NCBI GenBank assembly: GCA_021300175.1
Contig: JAJTIC010000009.1
Coordinates: 1 to 33,104 of the forward strand
Direction: 5' to 3'
Length of the DNA: 33,104 nucleotides
Source of the DNA: Pseudomonadota bacterium
GTDB lineage: Bacteria > Bdellovibrionota > Bdellovibrionia > Bdellovibrionales > Bdellovibrionaceae
Below, one piece after another: positions 7,041 to 15,723 of this stretch (position 1 is the stretch's first letter; each line of letters begins with the position of its first letter). Under the pieces are notes generated by a model. That model saw nothing but the letters and a program-made list of their open reading frames with translations, searched no databases and was not told the origin of the DNA. A program made the position numbers and the translations under genes.

Positions 7041-8345
7041 ATGAATCATCTTTTGCACTTTAATTCCCAAGCCATTGAAAATCGCAAAAGGGTCTCAGCA
7101 CATCAACTGAGCTTTCTTCCACCAGAAATAGTCGTTCTTGTGAACGCGGGTTTCCCAATGACAAAGCCCGGAGGACTTGATCAGACTTATGATTTTCTGC
7201 CTTTGCCGGAAGCCTTCTGGCTCACGGGCAGTCGGAGGCATGGAAATGTCATTGCCTACTCCTCGGAAACAGGTTGGACTGAATTTGCCTTCCCAGTTTC
7301 AGAAGCAGAAATTATTTGGGAAGGTGAGCCCACTTTCACTTATCAGAAATCAAGAGACCAACTCGCCGCCTGGATCGCTCAGAATGGCTTCAGGTCCATG
7401 ATTGTGATTGGCCAATCAATTCCTGAAGCAACTTTGCCCTTGGCCTCCACTGATTGGTGTGATCGGGTTCGTCACGCTTTGGATCGAAGTCGTCGACCGA
7501 AAGATCTCGAGGAAATTGAACTGATGCGACTGTCTGCAGAAGCGGCAGAAGCCGGTTACAAAAAGGTAGCAAGCTTCCTCAAGCCCGGGATCACTGAACG
7601 ACAACTTCAAATCGAATATGAAGCTGAAACATTCAGAGCAGGATCTCACGGCACCCCTTACTCAACCATCATAGGTAGCGGAGTTCGCTCAGCAATACTG
7701 CACGGAATTCCCACTGAAAAGAAGATTCAAGCGCGGGAACTTGTCCTCATCGATGCTGGGGCTTCTCGCTCGGATTACTGTGTCGACATCACTCGAGTTT
7801 TTGCAGCGGATGGGGAGCTCACAACTCAGCAAAAGGATCTTTTCCTTGCCGTGAAAGGCGCGCAAATGAAATGCATTGCAGCCAGCACCCCTGGCACTGA
7901 GTGGCTGGAAGTTCATGCATTGGCAGCCAGGGAGCTTGCCAACTCGCTGATTGATTTTTCGATTTTGAACTGTTCACTTGATGAGGCTTTAGAAACAGAA
8001 GTTATTTCTCTGTTCTTTCCCCACGGAGTTGGGCACATGCTGGGTCAAAGAGTCAGAGATGTGGGCGGGCACAAAGAAGGACGCGCTCCAAGATCAAAAT
8101 TTGGAATTCGCGTCAGAGTTGACCTTTCTCTTGAGGAAAATTTTGTAATGACTGTTGAGCCAGGTCTTTATTTTATTCCTGCACTTTTGGATTTGCCTGC
8201 AAATCGCAAAAAGTATTCTCAGTCAGTGAATTGGGCTGAAGTAGAAAAGTGGAAGTCTGTGGGTGGAATTCGAATTGAAGATGATATTTGGATCAAAGGC
8301 TCTGGGCCTGTGAATCTGACAGAAAAGATCAGCAAAATTCTCTAG
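7041..8345 (+). CDS. Aminopeptidase P family protein (Xaa-Pro aminopeptidase)
   Basis: A 434-residue protein of the M24 pita-bread peptidase family, close to the usual PepP length. The N-terminal third is the AMP_N domain (PLPEAFWLTG). The C-terminal catalytic domain shows all five metal ligands: Asp in LIDAGASRS, Asp in VDITRVF, His in FPHGVGHMLG, Glu in TVEPGLYF and Glu in GGIRIEDD. It removes N-terminal residues preceding proline, using two Mn or similar metals. The gene starts 2 bases after the Nudix stop codon and its last 4 bases overlap the convergent zinc-protein gene. Confidence 0.92.
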   Translation: MNHLLHFNSQAIENRKRVSAHQLSFLPPEIVVLVNAGFPMTKPGGLDQTYDFLPLPEAFWLTGSRRHGNVIAYSSETGWTEFAFPVSEAEIIWEGEPTFTYQKSRDQLAAWIAQNGFRSMIVIGQSIPEATLPLASTDWCDRVRHALDRSRRPKDLEEIELMRLSAEAAEAGYKKVASFLKPGITERQLQIEYEAETFRAGSHGTPYSTIIGSGVRSAILHGIPTEKKIQARELVLIDAGASRSDYCVDITRVFAADGELTTQQKDLFLAVKGAQMKCIAASTPGTEWLEVHALAARELANSLIDFSILNCSLDEALETEVISLFFPHGVGHMLGQRVRDVGGHKEGRAPRSKFGIRVRVDLSLEENFVMTVEPGLYFIPALLDLPANRKKYSQSVNWAEVEKWKSVGGIRIEDDIWIKGSGPVNLTEKISKIL

Positions 8346-8806
8346 CGCTTCACTGGAATGCCTGATCCATTCCAGTGAATCAAAACATAACTGCCCTGAT
8401 GAGTCTTGAAGCTTTTCATTTCAACATCAACAACGGCATCGAAACCTTTGATGTAGGCTTGATAGGCCAGTTTCATAAAAATGTCCTCGCGGTCGCGAGC
8501 TTGCATAATTTGAATGGGCTTTTCTTTACGACTCATCAACCGAGTCTCTTTGGATTGAGACTTCTCATAAATCGGAAAGTCTTTCACCTGATTAACAGTG
8601 TCTTCATAAGTGGACATCTGGGGCCACACTTGGGCTTGATAGCAAGATTGGCAATACACTGAGCCCTTCAGCTCTGCTGGCACTGCCGGCATTAGATTGA
8701 AGTGTCCTTCCTCCAGAAACTCCACGCAATTCTTGCAAAAGTGGCCCTGACATAAGTGACAGGTATAATTGGCCTTAGAATGTCCGCACTGAGGAACTTC
8801 GCTCAT
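8342..8806 (-). CDS. Zinc-binding protein of unknown function
   Basis: A 154-residue protein. The first ~55 residues have a cysteine/histidine pattern (CGHSKANYTCHLCQGHFC, then KNC, H and CQSCYQ) like a B-box or treble-clef zinc finger. The last 50 residues (DREDIFMKLAYQAYIKGFDA then VVDVEM) resemble the YbjQ/heavy-metal-binding fold pattern of an alpha helix followed by a GxxAVV strand, but this is only suggestive. No enzyme motif is visible. The 3' end, coding for HWNGSGIP, contains a perfect 12-bp stem (8348-8378) at the junction with the convergent aminopeptidase gene. Confidence 0.7.
   Translation of the reverse strand: MSEVPQCGHSKANYTCHLCQGHFCKNCVEFLEEGHFNLMPAVPAELKGSVYCQSCYQAQVWPQMSTYEDTVNQVKDFPIYEKSQSKETRLMSRKEKPIQIMQARDREDIFMKLAYQAYIKGFDAVVDVEMKSFKTHQGSYVLIHWNGSGIPVKR
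8348..8378. terminator. Perfect hairpin at convergent gene ends
   Basis: TTCACTGGAATG (8348-8359) and CATTCCAGTGAA (8367-8378) are perfect reverse complements with a 7-base loop. The stem lies inside the 3' coding end of the zinc-protein gene and just past the aminopeptidase stop. Neither side has a T-run, so it is not a classical intrinsic terminator. It could stop or protect both transcripts. Confidence 0.45.
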
Positions 8807-8871
8807 ACTCTGGGTGTATCCCTATCAGCGGACTTTGTTGAGCCCCTTTGTAAATTTGACAAGATTCCCAG

Positions 8872-10275
8872 TCAAGTCCCGCAAAAAGTGACATAGTTTT
8901 TTGAGAAGTCTGGCTTAAGCTGACGGAACTTAAAATTATCGTTGGTCTCTTCATAAGGTGACTTCAGGGCTTGATGAAGTTCTTCGAAATGGGAGAGGTC
9001 GCCTTGAACTGCTTTCTCGAGAGCTTCTTCGACAAAATAATTCCTCGGAATCAAGGCAGGATTCACTGGTTGCATTTCAACTTGTGCTAGCTCTAACTGA
9101 GTTCCTTCATCTTGTAATCGCAAACTCCAATGATCAATAAACTTCTGAAAACTCTCGTGTTGAAAAAGAGGTTCTTTCTGAAAGTTGGGCTGGCCAAGTT
9201 GCCGGAATGTCCAGGTAAAATCTAATTTGTGGTGGTACATGCTTTCAAAGAGACTTTGAAAGAGCTCCGTGTCTTTGGGCTGACTCTGCCTAAGACCTAG
9301 TTTTCTCCTGAGACCAGTCAAATAACATCCAGAAAACAGATCTGAAAATTTGGAGAGCTCCTCTTGAGCAATCGCAATTCCTTGCTCTGTGCTTTCATGA
9401 AAAAGTGGCACTAAACATTCGGCCAATCGAGCTAAATTCCACTGCGCAATGCTAGGCTGAGCCCCGTACCGATATCGACCTTGGGAGTCAATGGAACTAA
9501 AAACCGTGTCAGGATCATATTCGTCCATAAAAGCACAAGGACCATAATCAATCGTTTCGCCTGAAATTGCCATGTTGTCGGTGTTCATCACGCCATGAAT
9601 AAAACCCAGGTTCATCCATTGGGCAATGAGCTTTGCTTGTCGGCTCATCACTGCTCTGAAAAAGCTCAGGGCATCTTTGAAATCCAGCTCTGGATAATGT
9701 CTCTGGATGGCTGTGGCCATCAACTCTTTCACAGCTTCAGTCCCAAACTTGTGGGCCACGTATTGAAAAGTCCCAACTCTGATGTGACTGCTGGCCACGC
9801 GAAAAAGTATTCCTCCAGGTTGAGGTCCTTCGCGGTAAACAGTTTCTCCCGTGGAAACCACGGATAAACTTCTCGTCGTTGGTACACCCAAAGCAAACAT
9901 CGCTTCAGAAATGAGGTATTCACGGAGCATTGGAGCCAGAGCACTTCGGCCATCACCTCGACGAGAAAAGGGCGTTTGACCCGATCCTTTTAATTGAAAG
10001 TCCCAGATTTTCCCTGAGCTGTCTCTGTATTCGTGAATTAAGTGCGCGCGACCATCGCCAAGAATATTGAAGTGACCAAACTGGTGACCTCCATAGGCCA
10101 AAGCCCACGACTTCCAACCTAGAGGAAGTCGATTCCCTGAAAGTACGTGCGGATCTCGAAGAGCAGTTAACTCCAGGCCAAGGCTCTCACACAAGTCAGT
10201 GTTAAAAACCAAAATTTTTGGATCATTGACCGGCACAGGATTAATTTCGATAGCTCCCCATTTATTACCGGTCAT
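8872..10275 (-). CDS. selO: Protein adenylyltransferase SelO (YdiU/UPF0061)
   Basis: A 467-residue member of the SelO pseudokinase family, close to the 478 residues of the E. coli protein. Family blocks are present: AYGGHQFGHF, LGDGRAHLI, LKGSGQTPFSRRGDGR, REYLISEAM, HGVMNTDNM with the catalytic-loop Asp, and IDYGPCAFMD with the metal-binding Asp. The C-terminus TFCGT carries the conserved near-terminal cysteine that is selenocysteine in many eukaryotes. SelO transfers AMP from inverted ATP to Ser/Thr/Tyr of target proteins in oxidative stress. The start is ATG 10275, which has TGAGGTGA just upstream; GTG 10281 would be inside that site. It follows the ArsC-like gene by 7 bases, so it is probably in the same operon. 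Confidence 0.93.
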   Translation of the reverse strand: MTGNKWGAIEINPVPVNDPKILVFNTDLCESLGLELTALRDPHVLSGNRLPLGWKSWALAYGGHQFGHFNILGDGRAHLIHEYRDSSGKIWDFQLKGSGQTPFSRRGDGRSALAPMLREYLISEAMFALGVPTTRSLSVVSTGETVYREGPQPGGILFRVASSHIRVGTFQYVAHKFGTEAVKELMATAIQRHYPELDFKDALSFFRAVMSRQAKLIAQWMNLGFIHGVMNTDNMAISGETIDYGPCAFMDEYDPDTVFSSIDSQGRYRYGAQPSIAQWNLARLAECLVPLFHESTEQGIAIAQEELSKFSDLFSGCYLTGLRRKLGLRQSQPKDTELFQSLFESMYHHKLDFTWTFRQLGQPNFQKEPLFQHESFQKFIDHWSLRLQDEGTQLELAQVEMQPVNPALIPRNYFVEEALEKAVQGDLSHFEELHQALKSPYEETNDNFKFRQLKPDFSKNYVTFCGT

Positions 10276-10282
10276 TTTCACC

Positions 10283-10711
10283 TCAAAAACTCTTTTCTTC
10301 TTTCATCTGGTAAATTTTTTTTAGTAATATCTCAGCACATTCGGCAAATGCCGCCGCTTGATCATTTTCACTTTGAGTTGCAGCAGGGTCTTTGAGCGGC
10401 CAATGAAGTCTTTCAGCTCTATTTAAAATCACTGGACAAACCTCCTCAGCACAAAGAGTGACAATCAAATCTAAGCTCTCGATTTGTTCCTGAGAAAGCT
10501 CATCAACAGATTTTGAATACAGTCCTTCAGTTTCTAATCCGCGACGTTGAAGCTCTCTGAGAGCACCATCATGGACCTTTCCCGACGGCTTCGAGCCCGC
10601 ACTCAAGACAGTGCAGGAATCTTTAAAAACGGATCGAGCCAGGGCCTCTGCCAGTTGGCTGCGCGCAGAATTAGCTACACAAAGAAACAGGACTGTGAAC
10701 TTATCTTTCAT
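10283..10711 (-). CDS. arsC: ArsC-like arsenate reductase (low-MW phosphatase type)
   Basis: A 142-residue protein of the low-molecular-weight tyrosine phosphatase/thioredoxin-coupled arsenate reductase family. The active-site loop is C11-VANSA-R17 (CX5R) followed by SQLAEAL. A cysteine pair, VTLCAEEVCP, occupies the place of the redox relay cysteines. The general-acid Asp is in WPLKDPA. No ArsR regulator or Acr3/ArsB pump is beside it. Its partners here are sulfur transport and persulfide genes, so it may act on arsenate, on phosphoprotein, or on a sulfur compound. The family call is firm; the substrate is not. Confidence 0.8.
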   Translation of the reverse strand: MKDKFTVLFLCVANSARSQLAEALARSVFKDSCTVLSAGSKPSGKVHDGALRELQRRGLETEGLYSKSVDELSQEQIESLDLIVTLCAEEVCPVILNRAERLHWPLKDPAATQSENDQAAAFAECAEILLKKIYQMKEEKSF

Positions 10712-10756
10712 TGCTCAAGAAGATCTCCAAAAGCTGACATCTTGGCAAGGTGAGAC

Positions 10757-11557
10757 TTACAAACGACGAAACTGGTCAATGAGAATGATGGTACCCATCA
10801 TTAAGACGAAATAGCCAAACCCTTTTTTCAAACTCTTTTCAGAGACATGACTGGAAAGCTTCATGCCTAGGAATAAACCCGTCATCGCAATGGCCGCAAT
10901 CGTGATTAAAAGCTGCCAATCAATACTGGTGTGCTGCTGAAGATCTCCGACAAAGCCGATCAAAGATTTTGCTGCTATGATAAACAAAGATGTTCCCACT
11001 GCAATCTTCATAGGAAGACCCACAAGAACGACGAGAGCTGGGATAATCAGGAATCCTCCACCTGCACCCACAAATCCTGTGACCCCTCCGACAAAAAGGC
11101 CTTCAAGTCCTATGACAAAAGCTCGCAGAGAAGATGACATCTCTAACTTTCTAGCCTGTCTGATTCTATTTTTGATCATAGAAACTGAAGCCAAAACCAT
11201 CAAGACTGCAAAAACAAGCATGATGAGCAGAGACTTTGAAACAAGCGTCTCCCCCATCGAAAAAACAGGATCAGGCAGACTAGGCAGCACGTAAGCTCGA
11301 GTGAGATAAACACCAATAAAGCTTGGCACCGCAAAGACAAAGCCAGTCTTAAGATCCACATCTCCTTTTTTTAAGTAGAACATTCCTCCGACGAGTGCTG
11401 TGAGACCTACAATAAAAAGAGAATAGGCTGTGGCCGTCACCGGGTTCACGGCAAACAAGTAAACCAGAATCGGAACTGTCAGAATAGAGCCACCACCACC
11501 GATCATCCCTAGAGACAGCCCCATAAGTATCGATGCAAAATATCCTAGTAGCTCCAT
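10757..11557 (-). CDS. TSUP-family (TauE/SafE) sulfite or organosulfur permease
   Basis: A 266-residue membrane protein with about eight hydrophobic segments in two repeats. It carries the TSUP family signature GGGGSILTVPILVY near the N-terminus (about residues 20-33) and the second-half equivalent GFVGAGGGFLIIPALV. TSUP proteins export or import sulfite, sulfonates or related anions through the inner membrane. In this operon, behind two YeeE/YedE genes and a persulfide dioxygenase, export of the sulfite made by the dioxygenase is a natural inference. It starts 6 bases after the stop codon of the preceding gene. Confidence 0.87.
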   Translation of the reverse strand: MELLGYFASILMGLSLGMIGGGGSILTVPILVYLFAVNPVTATAYSLFIVGLTALVGGMFYLKKGDVDLKTGFVFAVPSFIGVYLTRAYVLPSLPDPVFSMGETLVSKSLLIMLVFAVLMVLASVSMIKNRIRQARKLEMSSSLRAFVIGLEGLFVGGVTGFVGAGGGFLIIPALVVLVGLPMKIAVGTSLFIIAAKSLIGFVGDLQQHTSIDWQLLITIAAIAMTGLFLGMKLSSHVSEKSLKKGFGYFVLMMGTIILIDQFRRL

Positions 11558-11563
11558 AATAAC

Positions 11564-11992
11564 CTACCTTTGAAACTTCATTTTCTTGTCGAGAATTCTA
11601 AAAATGAACATTCCTAATAGCATGGAGATAACAAAGATCAGAGTTTGCTTTTGCCCCGCAGCCAGCGATGTGATCGCAGGACCCGGACAAAATCCACCTA
11701 AAGCCCAACCTGCACCAAACAGAAGAGAGCCAACAACCAGCGATGGCGTGATTTCTTTTTTTGCAGGGACATGCCACGTTTCATCAAGCAATGGAGACTT
11801 TCTTCGACGAATCAATCGGTAGGTCACAAAGTGAACGGCGATGGCTCCCACCATCACAAACATGAGAGAGGGATCCCATGATCCAAAAAGATCTAGAAAG
11901 CCAATCACTTTCTGAGGCTGAGTCATTCCAGAAATCACAAGTCCAATTGAAAACGTAAGACCGACCACAAAAGCAGCAATTGCGTTTTTCAT
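11564..11992 (-). CDS. YeeE/YedE-type transporter half (DUF6691-like)
   Basis: A 142-residue membrane protein with four hydrophobic segments. It has a G-M-x-x-P-x-K-V motif (GMTQPQKVIGFLDLFG) after the first helix and GFCPGPAITSLAAG near the end. The C-P-G-P motif is the counterpart of the thiosulfate-path cysteines in YeeE/YedE transporters. It overlaps the stop of its upstream partner by 4 bases (ATGA), so the two halves are translationally coupled and probably assemble together. Likely cargo is thiosulfate or another sulfane-sulfur compound; cargo is inferred. Confidence 0.85.
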   Translation of the reverse strand: MKNAIAAFVVGLTFSIGLVISGMTQPQKVIGFLDLFGSWDPSLMFVMVGAIAVHFVTYRLIRRRKSPLLDETWHVPAKKEITPSLVVGSLLFGAGWALGGFCPGPAITSLAAGQKQTLIFVISMLLGMFIFRILDKKMKFQR

Positions 11993-12414
11993 AAATAAAC
12001 CCCTAACTTTTTAAAGAGAACAACCGCCGCCACTCCGGCAGCAATGAAAGTGATTGTTGCAACGAAGGATCTTGGCGACAATCGGCTCATCCCGCAAACT
12101 CCGTGACCGCTCGTACAGCCACTCCCTAAGATTGTTCCAAACCCAACAAGGAGGCCGGCAATTGCTACCGTCAAATCACTCGTTGAGACAGTGTTCACAA
12201 AAGCTTCTGGTTTGAATGGCATCATGAAAACTCCACCCAGTACAAGGCCAGCAACAAAAAGGAGTCGCCAAAGACTGTCACCTTTTGTTGGCCCCAAAAG
12301 ACCATCAATAATTCCGCTAATACCTGTCACTCGGCCATTCATGAGCAGCATGATCGAAACCGATAATCCGATGATCACTCCTCCGATCAGTGCATTGATC
12401 CACTCTTGATTCAT
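11989..12414 (-). CDS. YeeE/YedE-type transporter half
   Basis: A 141-residue membrane protein with four hydrophobic segments. The GTILGSGCTSGHGVCGMSR motif (about residues 94-112) is the hallmark of YeeE/YedE proteins, with two cysteines that pass thiosulfate through the pore in characterised relatives. It lies 12 bases behind the persulfide dioxygenase gene and is coupled to the second half by a 4-base overlap. In larger family members both halves are fused. Here the split pair should form one transporter in the inner membrane. Confidence 0.87.
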   Translation of the reverse strand: MNQEWINALIGGVIIGLSVSIMLLMNGRVTGISGIIDGLLGPTKGDSLWRLLFVAGLVLGGVFMMPFKPEAFVNTVSTSDLTVAIAGLLVGFGTILGSGCTSGHGVCGMSRLSPRSFVATITFIAAGVAAVVLFKKLGVYL

Positions 12415-12426
12415 TGATCGACTCCT

Positions 12427-13491
12427 TTAATTCTTTTCTGTTGGTAAATTTTTTTCATTCCAGCGAATCATTCCACCAGACATATTGACCGAGAATTTGT
12501 ATCCCAAAGAAATACTCTCTTGGGTGGCTGTTCCAGAACGGCCACCACTGCGACAAACAAAAACGATCTCTTCAGTACGATCGCCTTTTTCTAAAAAGCG
12601 CGTCAGCTCTGGCCCTAAAGTAATGAGCTCTGCCCCTTTGATGTGTCCGAGTTCATTATTGAATTCTTCAGGCCGACGCACATCAATCACGCGAATCTTT
12701 TTGGAACGCACTTCCGTCATGTGTGAGTATAGATCCTCCACTGAAATTTCCGGAGTTCCGTCAACTTTTTGCGGATGCAGGGTTCGTGCATCTTTTGGCT
12801 TGCCACAGGCCAGATTGGCAGGAACTGCTTCATGGATCTTCTTGGGATTTGCAAGTTTCAGTTCAGACATGACCTTTTTAAAGTCCTCGACACTCATTCT
12901 TTCATTGAGTCGTGGATTGTGCTTTTTCTCGGTACCTATTGTCGAGGATGTGTGCCCTCGATAATCATGTCCTGGATAGATCACTGTTTCGTCAGGCAAT
13001 CGAAATAGTTTTTCGCGAACGCTTTTATAAAGCGTCTCTGAATTCCCCTGTTGAAAGTCTGTACGGCCACAGCCACGAATTAGCAGGGCATCCCCCGTAA
13101 AAATCAGGTCATTGAATTGATAGGTGAGGCAGGTGTTCGTGTGCCCCGGAGTTTCGATCACTTTGAGTTCGTGATTTCCAAATCGAATCACATCTCCTTC
13201 TTTGAGAGGCAGATCGACACAGTCGACTTCGGCATCGGCACTGACCGCAGTCTTAATGCCAAGGCGTCGTCGAATTTCGCCAGCGCCCGTGATGTGGTCC
13301 GCATGAATGTGGGTGTCTAAGGCATAAACAAGGCGAAGCCCAAGTTCTTCGATCAATTTCAAATCCCGGTCCACGGTTTCAAGCACTGGATCAATGATAA
13401 CTGCTTCTCTGGTCTCTGGATGTCCTAAAAGATATGTGTAAGTGGATGACTCTGCTTCAAAGAGCTGGTGAAAAATATAGTTTCGGCTCAT
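12427..13491 (-). CDS. Persulfide dioxygenase-rhodanese fusion
   Basis: A 354-residue two-domain protein. The N-terminal metallo-beta-lactamase domain has H61-x-H-x-D-H in THIHADH, then TPGHTNTC, FTGDALLIRGCGRTDFQQGN and YPGHDYRGH, the set found in ETHE1-type persulfide dioxygenases (Fe(II), oxidation of glutathione persulfide to sulfite). The C-terminal rhodanese domain has the active cysteine C313 in CRSGGRSG. The start is ATG 13491, which has GGAGG 5-6 bases before it; an upstream open extension has no signal. As the first gene of the leftward run it probably supplies sulfite to the TSUP exporter. No regulator gene is adjacent. Confidence 0.93.
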   Translation of the reverse strand: MSRNYIFHQLFEAESSTYTYLLGHPETREAVIIDPVLETVDRDLKLIEELGLRLVYALDTHIHADHITGAGEIRRRLGIKTAVSADAEVDCVDLPLKEGDVIRFGNHELKVIETPGHTNTCLTYQFNDLIFTGDALLIRGCGRTDFQQGNSETLYKSVREKLFRLPDETVIYPGHDYRGHTSSTIGTEKKHNPRLNERMSVEDFKKVMSELKLANPKKIHEAVPANLACGKPKDARTLHPQKVDGTPEISVEDLYSHMTEVRSKKIRVIDVRRPEEFNNELGHIKGAELITLGPELTRFLEKGDRTEEIVFVCRSGGRSGTATQESISLGYKFSVNMSGGMIRWNEKNLPTEKN

Positions 13492-13684
13492 AAAATTCCT
13501 CCAATACGATGGACAGGCCCAGTATGCCACAGTTTCGGGCTGAGACATTATGTCCTGAAGCATAACTCTTTGTTGTCATTCTTGGCTATTCTTGAGATGA
13601 CTTTTAGTGAAAGAAGGGGCCTATGCAGACTCTGACCACTGTGGCGAATCTTGAATTCGCAGCGCTTTTTGGAATGACAACGCC
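13492..13684. promoter_or_regulatory. Divergent intergenic region between sulfur and transporter operons
   Basis: The 193 bases separate the ribosome site of the persulfide dioxygenase (leftward) from the membrane-fusion gene (rightward). Both runs must have promoters here. I see no long inverted repeat. A short open frame (13623-13688) occupies the right third. Confidence 0.4.
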
Positions 13685-13688
13685 ATGA
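13623..13688 (+). CDS. Possible 21-residue leader peptide
   Basis: ATG 13623 opens a frame of 21 codons (MQTLTTVANLEFAALFGMTTP) ending in TGA 13686-13688, which overlaps the ATG of the membrane-fusion gene as ATGA. An AAGAAGGGG stretch lies just upstream at a workable spacing. It has no recognisable domain. The overlap and ribosome site suggest translational coupling, but a frame this short can arise by chance. Confidence 0.3.
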   Translation: MQTLTTVANLEFAALFGMTTP

Positions 13689-14482
13689 TTTTACATTTGA
13701 GCAAAAAAAAGTTGGGAATTGTGGTCTGTTTGATTGTGGTGCTGGGTGGGGGCTTGTCTTGGCTCTATTACTCGAACCAACAAAAAAAATCACAGTGGAT
13801 TCCTGTGGGACGCCAAAACATTACGGAAGCCGTGTACGGTGTCGGAACTGTCGTCTCGGATAAAATTTTTGAGCACCGTCAGGCCATTGTCGCTACCATT
13901 CGTGATATCAAAGTCAAAGAAGGCGATCAGGTTCAGCGAGGCCAGCCTCTGGTTGTTTTTGATGAAGGCCAAGTTATTAGGAGCGCCATCGATGGTGTCG
14001 TGACTTTTCTGCCTTACCATATCCTTGAAACAGTCACGCCTCAAAGTGTTGTCATTCGAGTTCAAGACCTGACTCACCGTCATATTGAAGTGGGACTCGA
14101 GCAAAGAGGTGCAATACGTGTCAGAGCTGGTCAAACAGTTCGCTTAAGTTTTGAAAATTTAAGAACAGAAAAATATTTAGGAGTTGTCGAATCCCTCTAT
14201 CCCTCACAAAATCAATTCACTGTCAGGGTCACACTGAAAGATCAGATTCCAACCACTCTCCTCCCTGGGATGACTGCAGATGTATCGATCGAGGTCAGTG
14301 AAGTAAAGAGTGCTCTGACGATTCCGATCGCTGCAGTGACATCAGGAAAAGTGATCAAAAAAGTGAATGGCCGAAAAGAAAAGATCTCCCTCGAACTTGG
14401 CTTACAAAATGGTTCTGAAGTTCAGGTTGTTCGTGGTGACCTCAATGAAGGAGATCTGATCTTCGTCCCCTCACAAAGGTAG
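13685..14482 (+). CDS. Membrane-fusion (periplasmic adaptor) protein of an ABC exporter
   Basis: A 265-residue HlyD/MacA-type adaptor. One N-terminal membrane anchor covers about residues 10-30. Then comes a short barrel-sandwich (lipoyl-like) domain, IKVKEGDQVQRGQPLVVFDE, whose second half (IRSAIDGVVTFLPYHILETV) follows almost directly. The usual helical hairpin between the two halves is therefore missing. A beta-barrel domain ends in LLPGMTADVSIEV. It probably links the permease below to periplasmic substrate or an outer-membrane partner, none of which is encoded nearby. It is 5 bases upstream of the permease gene. Confidence 0.85.
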   Translation: MILHLSKKKLGIVVCLIVVLGGGLSWLYYSNQQKKSQWIPVGRQNITEAVYGVGTVVSDKIFEHRQAIVATIRDIKVKEGDQVQRGQPLVVFDEGQVIRSAIDGVVTFLPYHILETVTPQSVVIRVQDLTHRHIEVGLEQRGAIRVRAGQTVRLSFENLRTEKYLGVVESLYPSQNQFTVRVTLKDQIPTTLLPGMTADVSIEVSEVKSALTIPIAAVTSGKVIKKVNGRKEKISLELGLQNGSEVQVVRGDLNEGDLIFVPSQR

Positions 14483-14487
14483 TTGAA

Positions 14488-15723
14488 GTGTTCGATTTAG
14501 CGCTCAAGCATCTCACGTCGAGAAAGAAGCAAACATTTTTGATCTTCTTAGGAATTGCTTTGGGAACTATGACGTTCGTCTTTATCGCTGCCATTCAGTT
14601 AGGATTTCGTGAATACATTGTTGAGCAGCTTGTCAATAACAATGGTCACATCGTCATTTCAGCTCGTGAAGAGATCATTACTGGGGAATCCGTCGAAGAA
14701 TATCTCGCCTATAAACATCTCGTTCACTGGGTTTCCCCCCCCAGTGGAAAAAGAAATGATGACAGTATTGAAAATCCTCACGCATGGATCCAAAGTTTAG
14801 AGCGAGAACCTGAAGTCTTTGCGTACTCACCAATCTATAGTACACAGACAATAGCGTCCCGAGGAAAATCGAAGTTGGCAGTGTCTTTGATTGGCGTGCA
14901 ACCGGAAAACCATATTCGAGTGACTGACTTTGTTCATTACTCTTCAAAAGATGTCTGGAATCAGATTCCGCAGGGCTCTCGTCGGCTGATTGTAGGAACT
15001 GGCGCTCTCAAAAAGCTCAGCGCTCAGGTGGGTGACACACTTTTTCTTTCTGTTGGCTCGGCAGCAGCACTCCCTTTTAAAATCGCCGGGACTTTTGAGC
15101 TCGGCGTTCAGCAGGTTGATGATACGACTTTTTTCTCTCACGTGATTGATGTTCAACAACTGGGGCAAGCTTCAGGAAAAATTTCATCTATTGCTGTTCG
15201 CTTGACCGATCCTTCAATAGCCACTTCAGTCGCAGATCGATTACGACTGACGGCCCCAGATAAAGTCCAAAGTTGGGAACAAATTAACGCCAACTTTTTT
15301 TCATTGTTTAGAATTCAGGACCTCACTCGGTATTTCATTACTGGAGGTATTCTTTTGGTCGCAGCTTTTGGCATCTATAATGTCCTGAGCATTGTGGTGA
15401 CTCAAAAAAGACGTGAAATTGCTATTCTCAGAGCCCTTGGATTTCCACCCAAAGATATTCTGCTTCTTTTTTTACAACAGGGAATCATCTTGGGTATCGC
15501 AGGAGCCATTGCCGGCCTCATTCTTGGATATATTTTCTGTTATGCTCTCGCCCATTCGAACATCGAAGTGATGGGCCGAAAAGGGCTGACAATGTCTTTC
15601 TCGCCGACAATTTACATCCAAGGTCTTTTCATGGCAATTTTTTCTGCGATCTTTGCAAGCTATCTCCCTGCCAGGATGGCTTCAAAACTATCGCCGATTG
15701 ATATCATCAGAATGGATTCATAG
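14488..15723 (+). CDS. FtsX/MacB-type ABC transporter permease
   Basis: A 411-residue permease with the MacB/LolC layout: one N-terminal helix (LIFLGIALGTMTFVFIAAIQ), a ~230-residue periplasmic MacB_PCD domain, then three C-terminal helices starting near residues 285, 330 and 370. The coupling segment TQKRREIAILRALGFPPKDI is the conserved FtsX motif contacting the ATPase. The start is GTG 14488; AAAGG lies upstream. It is the membrane part of a tripartite exporter with the adaptor before it and the ATPase right after it (no gap). Cargo could be a lipoprotein, peptide or small toxic molecule. Confidence 0.9.
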   Translation: MFDLALKHLTSRKKQTFLIFLGIALGTMTFVFIAAIQLGFREYIVEQLVNNNGHIVISAREEIITGESVEEYLAYKHLVHWVSPPSGKRNDDSIENPHAWIQSLEREPEVFAYSPIYSTQTIASRGKSKLAVSLIGVQPENHIRVTDFVHYSSKDVWNQIPQGSRRLIVGTGALKKLSAQVGDTLFLSVGSAAALPFKIAGTFELGVQQVDDTTFFSHVIDVQQLGQASGKISSIAVRLTDPSIATSVADRLRLTAPDKVQSWEQINANFFSLFRIQDLTRYFITGGILLVAAFGIYNVLSIVVTQKRREIAILRALGFPPKDILLLFLQQGIILGIAGAIAGLILGYIFCYALAHSNIEVMGRKGLTMSFSPTIYIQGLFMAIFSAIFASYLPARMASKLSPIDIIRMDS

